From Gammaproteobacteria bacterium (lineage in GTDB: Bacteria > Pseudomonadota > Gammaproteobacteria > DSM-26407): 6,028 bases of DNA. This document shows positions 1-5,251 of this stretch, piece by piece. Where the stretch lies: contig JAQVKR010000177.1 of NCBI GenBank assembly GCA_028694565.1, positions 1-6,028 on the forward strand. The letters run 5' to 3'. Numbering within the stretch: the first letter of the stretch is position 1; the number at the start of each line of letters is the position of its first letter. Position numbers and translations under genes: made by a program. The notes under the pieces were generated by a model that ran no database searches, had not been told where the DNA came from, and saw only the letters and a list, made by a program, of their open reading frames with translations.

Positions 1-138
1 AAGAAGTCCCCCGCCGACGACAGGGTCCTCATTCCGTGCACCCCGCCGCCGCCGGGCGGCGCACCCCCGGTGCGCTACCAGGCCATGCCGGGCGAATCGC
101 CCAACGGTTTCTCCACCGGCTACATGCGGCTGGGCTGA
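1..138 (+). CDS. C-terminal end of an unrecognised protein (partial)
   Basis: Only the last 45 codons are visible, in the frame starting at base 1 and ending in TGA at 136-138. The peptide begins KKSPADDRVLIPC, has a four-proline run followed by GGAPP, and ends FSTGYMRLG. Nearly all codons end in G or C, as in the other genes here, so the frame looks coding. No domain can be named. The proline/glycine stretch suggests a linker followed by a short conserved-looking tail. It may form the start of the + strand run leading to yaiI, but 164 bases or more separate them, so they need not share a transcript. The main alternative is a chance open frame, which GC-rich DNA makes more likely. Confidence 0.5.
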   Translation, partial: KKSPADDRVLIPCTPPPPGGAPPVRYQAMPGESPNGFSTGYMRLG

Positions 139-302
139 GGGAGCCGCCGGCATGGCCGTGGCCGTGGCCGGGCGTTCAGGCCGCCCGCCGCCCCGGACGC
201 CGCCGCCAATCTGCCGTGCCCCGTCCGGGATCTCACACGCCGGGCCGCGGCCGTGGCATGATGGGAGCCCGTTGCCGGCCGCGCCATCCCCCGGAGCCTG
301 AC
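139..302. other. GC-rich intergenic spacer upstream of the yaiI region
   Basis: No gene is supported here. A 6-base stem (CGGGCG at 169-174 with CGCCCG at 182-187, 7-base loop) lies 31 bases after the preceding stop but has no T run, so it is at best a weak terminator. A second stem (CGCGGCC at 246-252 with GGCCGCG at 277-283) lies just before the ribosome binding site of the next ORF. The spacer also has three near-identical GGCCGT units at 154-171. No convincing promoter was found; CATGAT at 257-262 is a -10-like hexamer with no matching -35. Confidence 0.4.
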
Positions 303-395
303 ATGCCCACACCCGTGCAGTTCGACGCCCACGCGGCCCTGGCCGCCGCCCGCCCCGGTCGATTCGCCCCGCCGGGCGATGGGGGGGCGGCATGA
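303..395 (+). CDS. Possible 30-aa leader ORF translationally coupled to yaiI
   Basis: This short ORF reads [20 protein letters not shown] and then ten more residues, ending in GGAA. It has GGAG at 293-296, six bases before its ATG. Its TGA overlaps the yaiI start codon (ATGA at 392-395), the usual geometry of translational coupling. yaiI itself has only a G-rich stretch and no good Shine-Dalgarno, which would fit ribosomes being handed over from this ORF. A run of seven G lies inside it at 381-387. I recognise no homologue. It could be a leader peptide, the remnant of a decayed gene, or chance. In-frame ATGs at 258 and 261 would give a longer version without a better ribosome site. Confidence 0.3.
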   Translation: MPTPVQFDAHAALAAARPGRFAPPGDGGAA

Positions 396-850
396 CCATC
401 TGGGTGGACGCGGACGCCTGCCCGAACGTCATCAAGGAAATCCTGTTCCGGGCGGCGGAGCGGGTCCGGCTGCCGCTGGTCCTGGTGGCCAACCAGTTCG
501 TGCGCACGCCGCCGTCGCGCTACATCCGGGCCATCCAGGTCGCATCCGGGTTCGACGTGGCGGACGCCCATATCGTGGAGCAGGTGCAGGCGGGGGATCT
601 CGTGGTCACCGCCGACATCCCCCTGGCGGCGGCGGTCATCGAGCGCGATGCGCTGGCGCTCAATCCCCGCGGCCGGCTCTACACCGAGGACAACGTGCGC
701 CAGTCCCTGGACCTGCGCAACATGATGGAGGAGCTGCGCGCCGCCGGCCTGGCCGGCGGCGGGCCGCCGGCGCTGAACCAGGCCGATCGCAAGGCCTTCG
801 CCGCGGAGCTGGACCGCTACCTGCACCGCGCCGCCCGGGCGCGCGGCTAG
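392..850 (+). CDS. yaiI: YaiI/YqxD family protein (DUF188, PIN-like)
   Basis: The 152-residue protein matches the usual YaiI/YqxD length of about 150. Visible signatures are the N-terminal IWVDADACP (residues 3-11), whose acidic residues D6 and D8 sit on the first strand as in PIN-like nuclease folds; TADIPLA at 73-79; [11 protein letters not shown] at 91-101; and a C-terminal [13 protein letters not shown] segment. The family is widespread, and its biochemical role is not established to my knowledge; a nuclease-like fold is suggested by the acidic pattern only. The start at 392 is fixed by the family N-terminus ([11 protein letters not shown]). The preceding bases are G-rich without a true Shine-Dalgarno, and the start overlaps the stop of a small upstream ORF. 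The LysE-type gene follows 60 bases downstream on the same strand and may be cotranscribed. Confidence 0.93.
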   Translation: MTIWVDADACPNVIKEILFRAAERVRLPLVLVANQFVRTPPSRYIRAIQVASGFDVADAHIVEQVQAGDLVVTADIPLAAAVIERDALALNPRGRLYTEDNVRQSLDLRNMMEELRAAGLAGGGPPALNQADRKAFAAELDRYLHRAARARG

Positions 851-910
851 CCGCGGAGAGACCGCGAAGCGCCGGCGCACGCCCCGCAGACCGCCAACGG
901 ATCGACAACC

Positions 911-1546
911 ATGCCGGAACCAATCCAGCTGCTCCTGTTCATCACCGCCTCGCTGCTGCTCATCGTGGCGCCGGGCCCGGACATCCTCTTCCTCGTCACC
1001 CAGGGCGTGACCCGCGGCCGCGCGGCGGGACTGGCCACGGCGTTGGGGCTGGCGGCCGGCAACCTGGTCCATACCCTGGCCGCGGCGCTCGGCATCTCGG
1101 TCGTGTTCCGCACCTCGGCGCTGGCCTTCGAGGCGCTGAAGGTGGTGGGCGTGGCCTACCTCCTCTACCTCGCCGTCAAGGCGCTGCGCCACCGCGGCGA
1201 GTCGCTCTCCCTGGCGGGCGAGGCGCTGGCCGGCCCGGGCTGGATCCTGTTCCGGCGCGGCCTGCTGATGAACATCCTCAATCCCAAGGTGGCGCTGTTC
1301 TTTCTCGCCTTCCTGCCCCAGTTCGCCGACCCGGCGGCGGGCCCGGTCTGGCTCCAGATGCTCGTCCTCGGCCTCCTGTTCACGCTCCTGGTGGTGGGGG
1401 TGTTCGGCGTCATCGGGCTGACCGCCGGCAGCCTGGCGGGCTGGGTCCGGCGCGGCTCAGGCGCCGGCTCGAACCGCTGGTTCGCCTGGGGGGTGGCGGG
1501 GGTGTTCGCGGCGCTGGCGCTGCGCCTGGCGCTGGTGGAGCGCTGA
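911..1546 (+). CDS. LysE/RhtB family amino acid or metabolite exporter
   Basis: This 211-residue inner-membrane protein has the usual length of the LysE/RhtB (threonine/homoserine efflux) family. Hydrophobic segments lie at about residues 6-28, 38-65, 70-92, 118-140, 147-175 and 190-208, consistent with six helices. The N-terminal APGPDILFLVTQG (20-32), followed by a G-rich second helix containing GNLVHTLAAALG (50-61), and NILNPKVALFFLAFLPQF (121-138) are family hallmarks. Members export amino acids or related small molecules using the proton motive force; the substrate cannot be read from sequence. The start at 911 has only a weak GGA at 899-901 but places PGPD where the family has it. The gene lies 60 bases after yaiI and is followed by an inverted-repeat element that may also end its transcript. 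Confidence 0.93.
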   Translation: MPEPIQLLLFITASLLLIVAPGPDILFLVTQGVTRGRAAGLATALGLAAGNLVHTLAAALGISVVFRTSALAFEALKVVGVAYLLYLAVKALRHRGESLSLAGEALAGPGWILFRRGLLMNILNPKVALFFLAFLPQFADPAAGPVWLQMLVLGLLFTLLVVGVFGVIGLTAGSLAGWVRRGSGAGSNRWFAWGVAGVFAALALRLALVER

Positions 1547-1556
1547 GCCCGGGATT

Positions 1557-1738
1557 CAAGCCGGAGGGGATTCGAGCCACAGGGGACACCGGGAGCCCGG
1601 AGTGCGAAGCCGCATCCGGGAGCGCCCCGGCGCGCCCGGGGCGCCGCGCGCTCCTGCAGCGCTTCCCCGCCCCACCGGAGCCTGCCGCCCGGCCGCCTCC
1701 GTGCCCTCGGTGTCCCTGTGGCAACCCTCCGGGCCTTT
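1557..1738. repeat. Imperfect long inverted repeat (MITE-like intergenic unit)
   Basis: The left arm, about 1557-1602, contains GCCACAGGGGACACC (1576-1590) and continues GGGAGCCCGGAG. The right arm, about 1697-1738, contains CTCCGTGCCCTCGGTGTCCC (1697-1716), then TGTGGC, then CCTCCGGGCCTTTT. Reverse-complementing the right arm gives the left arm with a few mismatches and 1-2 base gaps over roughly 40 bases. The 94-base centre is extremely GC-rich and holds its own perfect 9-base stem (GCGCCCCGG at 1622-1630 with CCGGGGCGC at 1636-1644, 5-base loop). No ORF is supported inside. Transcribed from the + strand, the unit would fold into a long hairpin followed by TTTT at 1736-1739, so it could end the exporter transcript. 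It could be a dispersed intergenic repeat; only a genome search can show copy number. Confidence 0.6.
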
Positions 1739-1762
1739 TCCGCGCCCCTGGGGGCGGCGGTC

Positions 1763-1768
1763 TACACT
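1763..1768 (+). promoter_or_regulatory. Candidate -10 element for the GST-like gene
   Basis: TACACT matches four of six TATAAT positions and lies 31 bases before the GST start codon, leaving a short leader that contains the strong AGGGGAGG ribosome site at 1786-1793. No good -35 is visible at 16-19 bases upstream, where the sequence is GC-rich, so this is a weak call. The gene plausibly has its own promoter because the inverted repeat separates it from the exporter. Confidence 0.35.
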
Positions 1769-1799
1769 GTGGGTGGACCATCTCCAGGGGAGGCGCGCC

Positions 1800-2471
1800 A
1801 TGCCCGAACTCACGCTCGTCATCGGCAACAAGAACTACTCGTCCTGGTCGCTGCGGCCGTGGCTGGTGCTGCGCCACTTCGGGGTGCCCTTCGAGGAGGT
1901 GCGCCTGCCGCTGGATACCCGGGAGTTCGAGCTGAACATCGGGCGCTATTCACCGTCCGGGCGGGTGCCCGTGCTGCTGGACGGCGGACTGCGCGTGTGG
2001 GAATCGCTGGCCATCTGCGAGTACGTGGCGGAACGCTACGTGATGGGCGAGGCCTGGCCCGGCGATCGCGGGGCGCGGGCGGTGGCGCGGGCCGTCTCCT
2101 GCGAGATGCACGCCGGCTTCGCCGCCCTGCGCGGGGAGCTGCCCATGAACTGCCGGGGCCGCAGGGCCGGGGTGGCGCCTTCGCCGGCGGCGCGGGCGGA
2201 CATCGACCGGATCGCGGCGCTGTGGCGCGAGTGCCGCGACCACCGGGGCGCGCCGGGGCCCTGGCTGTTCGGCGAATTCAGCATCGCCGACGCCATGTTC
2301 GCCCCCGTGGCCCTGCGCTTCGACACCTATGGTGTGGACCTGCCGGGAGAGGCGGAGGCGTACGTGTCGACCGTGCTGGCCCATCCGGCGCTGCGGGAGT
2401 TGGTGGCGGAGGGGCGCGCGGAGAGCGAGGTGCTGGAGGCCGAGGAGCGCGGCACCCCCGCCCGCTTCTGA
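1800..2471 (+). CDS. Glutathione S-transferase family protein
   Basis: This 223-residue cytosolic protein has the two-domain GST layout. The thioredoxin-like N-terminal domain (about 1-82) opens with LVIGNKNYSSWSLRPWL (6-22), in which S14 or S15 is the likely glutathione-activating serine. VPVL at 56-59 carries the cis-proline (P57), and ESLAI at 68-72 is the motif that holds the glutathione gamma-glutamyl group. The helical C-terminal domain contains WLFGEFSIADAMFAPVALRF (155-174), including the S-x-x-D capping box (S161, D164). Members conjugate or reduce electrophiles or peroxides with glutathione; the real substrate is unknown. The start at 1800 is set by AGGGGAGG at 1786-1793, six bases upstream, and by the family N-terminus. 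An in-frame extension to 1602 reads through the inverted repeat and is rejected. The stop codon lies two bases from that of the convergent receptor gene. Confidence 0.93.
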   Translation: MPELTLVIGNKNYSSWSLRPWLVLRHFGVPFEEVRLPLDTREFELNIGRYSPSGRVPVLLDGGLRVWESLAICEYVAERYVMGEAWPGDRGARAVARAVSCEMHAGFAALRGELPMNCRGRRAGVAPSPAARADIDRIAALWRECRDHRGAPGPWLFGEFSIADAMFAPVALRFDTYGVDLPGEAEAYVSTVLAHPALRELVAEGRAESEVLEAEERGTPARF

Positions 2472-2473
2472 TC

Positions 2474-4411
2474 TCAGAACGCCGCGTTGAGCTCCAGGAA
2501 CCACCCCGCGCCGAACAGGTCGCCGTTGGCGGGATCCGCGCCCGCGTCGAGCAGGTTGCGCGCCAGCAGCGAGAGGCTGCCCGGGCGGCGGCGGCCGCCG
2601 AAGCCGTAGGCCAGCCGCAGGTCGAGCTGGCGGGCGTCGTCGTAGGGGGCGTCGAAGCGGTCGGTGGGCACCGGGCTGTGCCAGTACCAGGCCAGGCTGC
2701 CGCTCAGGCGCGGGGTCAGGCGCCGCAGCGCCAGCAGGCTCGCCGTGTGCAGCGGTGCGCTGCGGTAGTAGCTCGGAACGCCGCTGGCATTGCTGCGGTC
2801 GAGATCGGTGTAGGCGTAGCTGAGCAGGACCCGGGTGTCGCCGTCCGGGCGCCAGGCGAGCTGGGCCTCGGCCCCGGTGACGGTGGCCGTGTCCTGGTTG
2901 CGGTAGTCCAGCGGCAGCGTGGAGGTGTAGCTCACCAGCTCCTCGAGCCGGTCCCGGTAGAGCTTGAGGTTGATCGTCAGCGGCAGCGATCGGAGCTCGC
3001 CCACGTAGCCGATCTCGCGGCTGAGGATGCGCTCGGGCGCCAGGCCCCCCGAGCTGACGCCCAGCGGCAGCTCGATGTCGGGGGGGAGGTGGATGCGGTA
3101 GTCCAGCGCCTCCTCGAACAGCACCGGCGTGCGCACCGCGCCGGAGACGGCGGCGCGCAGGGTATGTCCCGCCGCCACGCGGGCGTTCAGGGCGATGCGG
3201 GGGGAGAGGTGGGTGCCGGTGAGATCGTCGTTCTCCACCATCAGGCCGCCCTGCAGCAGGATGCCCCGGCCCAGGCTCCACTCCGCCGAGCCGAACAGGC
3301 GCTGCAGGTCGCTGTCGAGCCATTTGTCGGTCCCGAAGTAGGGGCGGGATCGCACCCGGTCGCGGCGCAGCCCGGCGCCCCAGGCGACCCGCAGGCCGGG
3401 GCGGGGGTGTTGGCTGCGCTGGAACTCGAAGTCGTAGCGCTCGTCGCTGATGTCGAGACTGAACGGCAGGCTCAGGCCGTCGAGGTCGTAGCGGGAAGTC
3501 TCGTCGGCGCGATGCCGGTTGTGGTAGAGCTGCAGGTGGAGCTCGTCCCCGCGGCCCAGCACCCGTTCCCAGCGCAGTTGCAGGAAGGCGCTGGCCACGG
3601 TCCGCTCCGAGGTGCCCTGCAGCGTCGAGGCCGGGGGGATCTCGCGGTCGCCGCCGTTATAGCCGAGCTGCAGCCGGAGGCGGTCGTCCGGGCCGAGGCG
3701 CAGGTCGGCGCGCCCGGTCAGGAGGTGGATCCGGCTGTCGTCCTCCAGGTTGTCGAGCCCGCCGTCGCGCGTGTACCCGGCGCTGAAGCGGTAGTCCAGG
3801 CCTTCCCGGCTGCCCGCGTGGCGCAGGAGGGCGCGGCGATGACCGCTCGAGCCGGTGCCGAGGGTGGCGTGGGTGCCGGTTTCCTCGGCCGCCGTCCGGG
3901 TGGTGATGCTGATGACGCCGAGGAAGGCATTGGCGCCGTAGCTGACCGCGTTCGGGCCGTGGATGATCTCGATGCGCTCGATCTCCTCGATGGCCAGCGG
4001 CAGGTCCGACCAGGGCACGCCGCCGAAGGCGGGCGTGTAGACGGCGCGGCCATCCACCAGCACCAGCATGCGGCGCGAGTACTGTCCGGACAGGCCGTGG
4101 TAGTTCACCACCGGCGAATGGCCGTTGACGTGGCTCAGCTGGAAGCCGGGCGCCAGCCGGACGAGTTCGGGGATGGAGCGGGCGCCCGAGGCCTCGATCA
4201 ACTCCCGATCGATGACGGTGACCGTGGCCGGCGCCTCCGACAGGGGCTGGGCCAGGCGGCTGGCCGAGAGCACCGTCGGCAGGGTGTCGAAGAAACTCTG
4301 CTCGGACGGCAGCGCCCGGTGCTCCGTCCCGGCCTGTGCGTGGGCCCCCGGGAGGAGCAGCAGCAGGGCGGTGGCGGCCCCGGGGAGCAAGGCATTCCTT
4401 TGCGCGTACAT
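2474..4411 (-). CDS. TonB-dependent outer-membrane receptor
   Basis: This 645-residue protein has a signal peptide (hydrophobic ATALLLLLPG at about 13-22, likely cleavage after AHA or AQA near residues 25-27). A TonB-box-like segment, DTLPTVLSAS (42-51), follows. The plug domain spans about 56-172, with PATVTVIDRELIEASG, RRMLVLVDGRAVY (113-125) and IERIEIIHGPNAVSYGANAF (144-163). The rest is an amphipathic beta-barrel of about 470 residues ending in a C-terminal phenylalanine (FLELNAAF), the outer-membrane assembly signal. No cysteine is present. Such receptors import siderophores, cobalamin or other large ligands using TonB energy. The ligand is not readable; the size is near BtuB/FepA-class receptors, and no haem-receptor motif was noticed. 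AAGGAG (minus strand, 4419-4424), seven bases before the ATG, fixes the start. No ABC transporter, TonB or siderophore gene lies beside it. Confidence 0.95.
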   Translation of the reverse strand: MYAQRNALLPGAATALLLLLPGAHAQAGTEHRALPSEQSFFDTLPTVLSASRLAQPLSEAPATVTVIDRELIEASGARSIPELVRLAPGFQLSHVNGHSPVVNYHGLSGQYSRRMLVLVDGRAVYTPAFGGVPWSDLPLAIEEIERIEIIHGPNAVSYGANAFLGVISITTRTAAEETGTHATLGTGSSGHRRALLRHAGSREGLDYRFSAGYTRDGGLDNLEDDSRIHLLTGRADLRLGPDDRLRLQLGYNGGDREIPPASTLQGTSERTVASAFLQLRWERVLGRGDELHLQLYHNRHRADETSRYDLDGLSLPFSLDISDERYDFEFQRSQHPRPGLRVAWGAGLRRDRVRSRPYFGTDKWLDSDLQRLFGSAEWSLGRGILLQGGLMVENDDLTGTHLSPRIALNARVAAGHTLRAAVSGAVRTPVLFEEALDYRIHLPPDIELPLGVSSGGLAPERILSREIGYVGELRSLPLTINLKLYRDRLEELVSYTSTLPLDYRNQDTATVTGAEAQLAWRPDGDTRVLLSYAYTDLDRSNASGVPSYYRSAPLHTASLLALRRLTPRLSGSLAWYWHSPVPTDRFDAPYDDARQLDLRLAYGFGGRRRPGSLSLLARNLLDAGADPANGDLFGAGWFLELNAAF

Positions 4412-4448
4412 CGTCGATCTCCTTCACTGCGCCCGGTCCGTCGGCATC

Positions 4449-4490
4449 CTGCCACGGCAACCGCCGGGCTTGCCGCGTCGCCGGCGGCAG
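4449..4490 (-). promoter_or_regulatory. Structured leader of the receptor mRNA (alternative hairpins)
   Basis: The predicted 92-base leader contains two competing folds. In fold A, CCGCCGG (4487-4481) pairs with CCGGCGG (4467-4461). In fold B, CGGCAA (4475-4470) pairs with TTGCCG (4460-4455), closed by an outer CTGCC/GGCAG stem (4490-4486 with 4453-4449). The two share bases and cannot form together in a simple way. The fold ends about 25 bases before the AAGGAG site, so direct masking of the ribosome site is not obvious. GC-rich DNA yields such stems by chance, so a regulatory role is speculative. Confidence 0.3.
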
Positions 4491-4502
4491 CCCCATGCAG
4501 TG

Positions 4503-4518
4503 AGGGAAAATTGTCCCT
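4503..4518. promoter_or_regulatory. Operator-like palindrome over the receptor -10/start region
   Basis: AGGGAAAATTGTCCCT is a 16-base near-perfect palindrome with five-base arms AGGGA/TCCCT and a central AATT; only the 4508/4513 pair is mismatched. It covers the predicted -10 (4510-4515) and the likely transcription start near 4503. This is where a repressor would sit to shut the promoter. I do not recognise the motif as Fur, Zur, LexA or another familiar box. It is also the most AT-rich spot in the intergenic region, as expected for a promoter core, so part of the symmetry could be incidental. Confidence 0.45.
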
Positions 4519-4538
4519 GATGGCCGGGTGGCCGTCAA
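4510..4538 (-). promoter_or_regulatory. Sigma70-type promoter for the TonB-dependent receptor
   Basis: On the minus strand TTGACG (4538-4533, five of six consensus matches) is followed by exactly 17 bases and then GACAAT (4515-4510, four of six). Transcription would begin near 4503, giving a leader of about 92 bases before the receptor ATG. The spacing is ideal, and it is the best promoter match I found in the window. No promoter of similar quality was found closer to the gene. Confidence 0.6.
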
Positions 4539-4694
4539 CGCGCCATGGCTGGCATTTGCGGCCCGATTTGGGCACGATCGGGATCTCCGCACAGCAAGGG
4601 GCGATGTGCGCCGACCCGGTCCATGGGCCGGTGGTAGGCACTACCGTGCGTCCCGTCTTTCACCTGAATCCCAGGCCAGCGCCGTTCGAACCCG

Positions 4695-4706
4695 TCGCGA
4701 TCGCGA
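4695..4706. repeat. 12-base perfect palindrome upstream of rnk
   Basis: TCGCGATCGCGA is perfectly self-complementary and lies about 80 bases before the rnk start. It could be a binding site for a dimeric regulator of rnk. It contains GCGATCGC, the octamer known as HIP1 in cyanobacteria, but a single copy in a GC-rich genome carries no such meaning. Function is unproven. Confidence 0.3.
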
Positions 4707-4751
4707 GCGTGGTCGCGCGCGGACGGTTTCGGCGCCGTGGCGCGGGGATGC

Positions 4752-4757
4752 GAGAAT
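4752..4757 (+). promoter_or_regulatory. Candidate -10 element for rnk
   Basis: GAGAAT matches four of six TATAAT positions and lies 28 bases before the rnk ATG, similar to the GST arrangement. The best -35 candidates (TTCGGC or TTTCGG, about 18-19 bases upstream) are poor. Weak call, made on position and on the local dip in GC content. Confidence 0.3.
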
Positions 4758-4785
4758 CTGCCGGTTGCAGAAAGAGGAAACAGCC

Positions 4786-5214
4786 ATGTCCGAAGCCAAC
4801 ATTCGGGAACGTCCGCCGATCACCGTCACCAGCCTCGACCTGGAGCGCCTGGAACGGCTGCTGGAAAGTCCCGTGCATGACGACAACCCGGTCGCCCAGG
4901 AGCTGCAGGTCGAGCTCAACCGGGCCCGTGTGGTGGAGCCCCGCGAAGTGCCGCCGGAGGTGATCACCATGCACTCCACCATCCGTTTCGTCGACGAGGT
5001 GACGGGTGCGGAGCATGAGTTGACCCTGGTCTACCCGCACGAGGCGGACGGCACGCCGGGGCAGGTCTCGGTGCTGGCCCCGGTGGGCAGCGCGCTGCTC
5101 GGGCTGTCGGCGGGACAGAGCATCGACTGGCCCCTGGCCGGCGGCCGCAGCACCCGGCTCAGGGTGCTGTCGGTGGTCCGGCAGCCGGAATCCCAGGGGG
5201 AGTATCACCGTTGA
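4786..5214 (+). CDS. rnk: Rnk, regulator of nucleoside diphosphate kinase (Gre-factor relative)
   Basis: The 142-residue protein is close to the 136 residues of E. coli Rnk. It has a short N-terminal helical segment (about 16-50) with LDLERLERLLE and VAQELQVELNRARVV, then PPEVITMHSTIRF (56-68), a conserved entry into the GreA/GreB C-terminal-like FKBP-fold domain. LTLVYPHEA (79-87), VSVLAPVGSALLGLSAGQSI (94-113) and W115 follow. Rnk-family proteins bind RNA polymerase; in E. coli and Pseudomonas rnk affects nucleoside diphosphate kinase levels. The N-terminal arm is much shorter than the Gre coiled coil, so transcript-cleavage activity is not expected. AGAGGA at 4773-4778, seven bases upstream, fixes the start. 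An in-frame extension of 86 codons upstream has no support. The gene is divergent from the receptor and convergent with the exonuclease pair. Confidence 0.93.
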   Translation: MSEANIRERPPITVTSLDLERLERLLESPVHDDNPVAQELQVELNRARVVEPREVPPEVITMHSTIRFVDEVTGAEHELTLVYPHEADGTPGQVSVLAPVGSALLGLSAGQSIDWPLAGGRSTRLRVLSVVRQPESQGEYHR

Positions 5215-5219
5215 GGCGC

Positions 5220-5247
5220 CGGCAGCGGCCGAATCCGTCCGCTGCCG
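5220..5247. terminator. Hairpin between convergent rnk and exonuclease genes
   Basis: CGGCAGCGG (5220-5228) pairs perfectly with CCGCTGCCG (5239-5247) around a 10-base loop. The 9-base GC stem fills most of the 37 bases between the two stop codons. It can fold on both transcripts, so it is well placed as a bidirectional terminator. Neither side has a T run, so it does not match the classical intrinsic form; it may instead pause polymerase or protect 3' ends. Confidence 0.5.
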
Positions 5248-5251
5248 CCTG

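Larger units (their letters stand above)
4425..4785. other. Divergent regulatory region between the receptor and rnk
   Basis: This gene-free stretch serves both flanking genes. On the receptor side it holds a sigma70-like promoter, an operator-like palindrome and a structured leader, each listed separately. On the rnk side it holds a 12-base perfect palindrome and a weak -10. Two more small inverted repeats lie between: CCCGAT at 4562-4567 with ATCGGG at 4577-4582, and GGTAG/CTACC around the GGTAGGCACTACC near 4633-4645. I compared the receptor side with the cobalamin riboswitch pattern and found no adequate match. No AT-rich Fur box is visible. An open frame extending upstream of rnk crosses the region but has no supporting start. 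Confidence 0.6.

Noticed and set aside
154..171. Tandem GGCCGT units as a functional repeat
   Set aside because: Only three imperfect six-base units in very GC-rich DNA; expected by chance.
233..1192. A 319-codon minus-strand open frame opposite yaiI and the exporter
   Set aside because: It is antisense to two well-recognised genes and its composition (Arg/Gly/Ala/Gln/His) is that of a shadow frame.
1602..1799. N-terminal extension of the GST gene
   Set aside because: It translates the inverted-repeat unit, and the start at 1800 has a strong Shine-Dalgarno and the correct family N-terminus.
379..1935. A 518-codon + strand open frame over yaiI, the exporter and the GST start
   Set aside because: It runs in a different frame through three recognisable genes and the inverted repeat, with Gly/Ala/Pro/Arg-rich content and no domain.
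4420..4560. Fur box in the receptor promoter
   Set aside because: No GATAATGATAATCATTATC-like sequence is present; the only AT-rich spot is the AGGGA/TCCCT palindrome.
3657..4641. Several minus-strand frames overlapping the receptor N-terminus
   Set aside because: All are out-of-frame shadows of the receptor gene, rich in Arg/Pro/Ser, with no supporting start or domain.
4412..4680. Cobalamin riboswitch upstream of the receptor
   Set aside because: A fragment reading GGTGAAAGACGGGAC on the minus strand recalls the B12-box neighbourhood, but the rest of the aptamer core is absent and the fragment lies upstream of the predicted transcription start.
4528..4785. N-terminal extension of rnk by 86 codons
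   Set aside because: It has no family similarity and Arg-rich content. The ATG at 4786 has AGAGGA seven bases upstream and fits the Rnk length.
1718..4963. A 1081-codon open frame on the + strand, mostly antisense to the receptor
   Set aside because: It crosses the GST gene out of frame, the receptor antisense, the intergenic region and the start of rnk. Its low-complexity composition (Ala/Gly/Arg/Val/Gln) is typical of shadow frames in GC-rich DNA.
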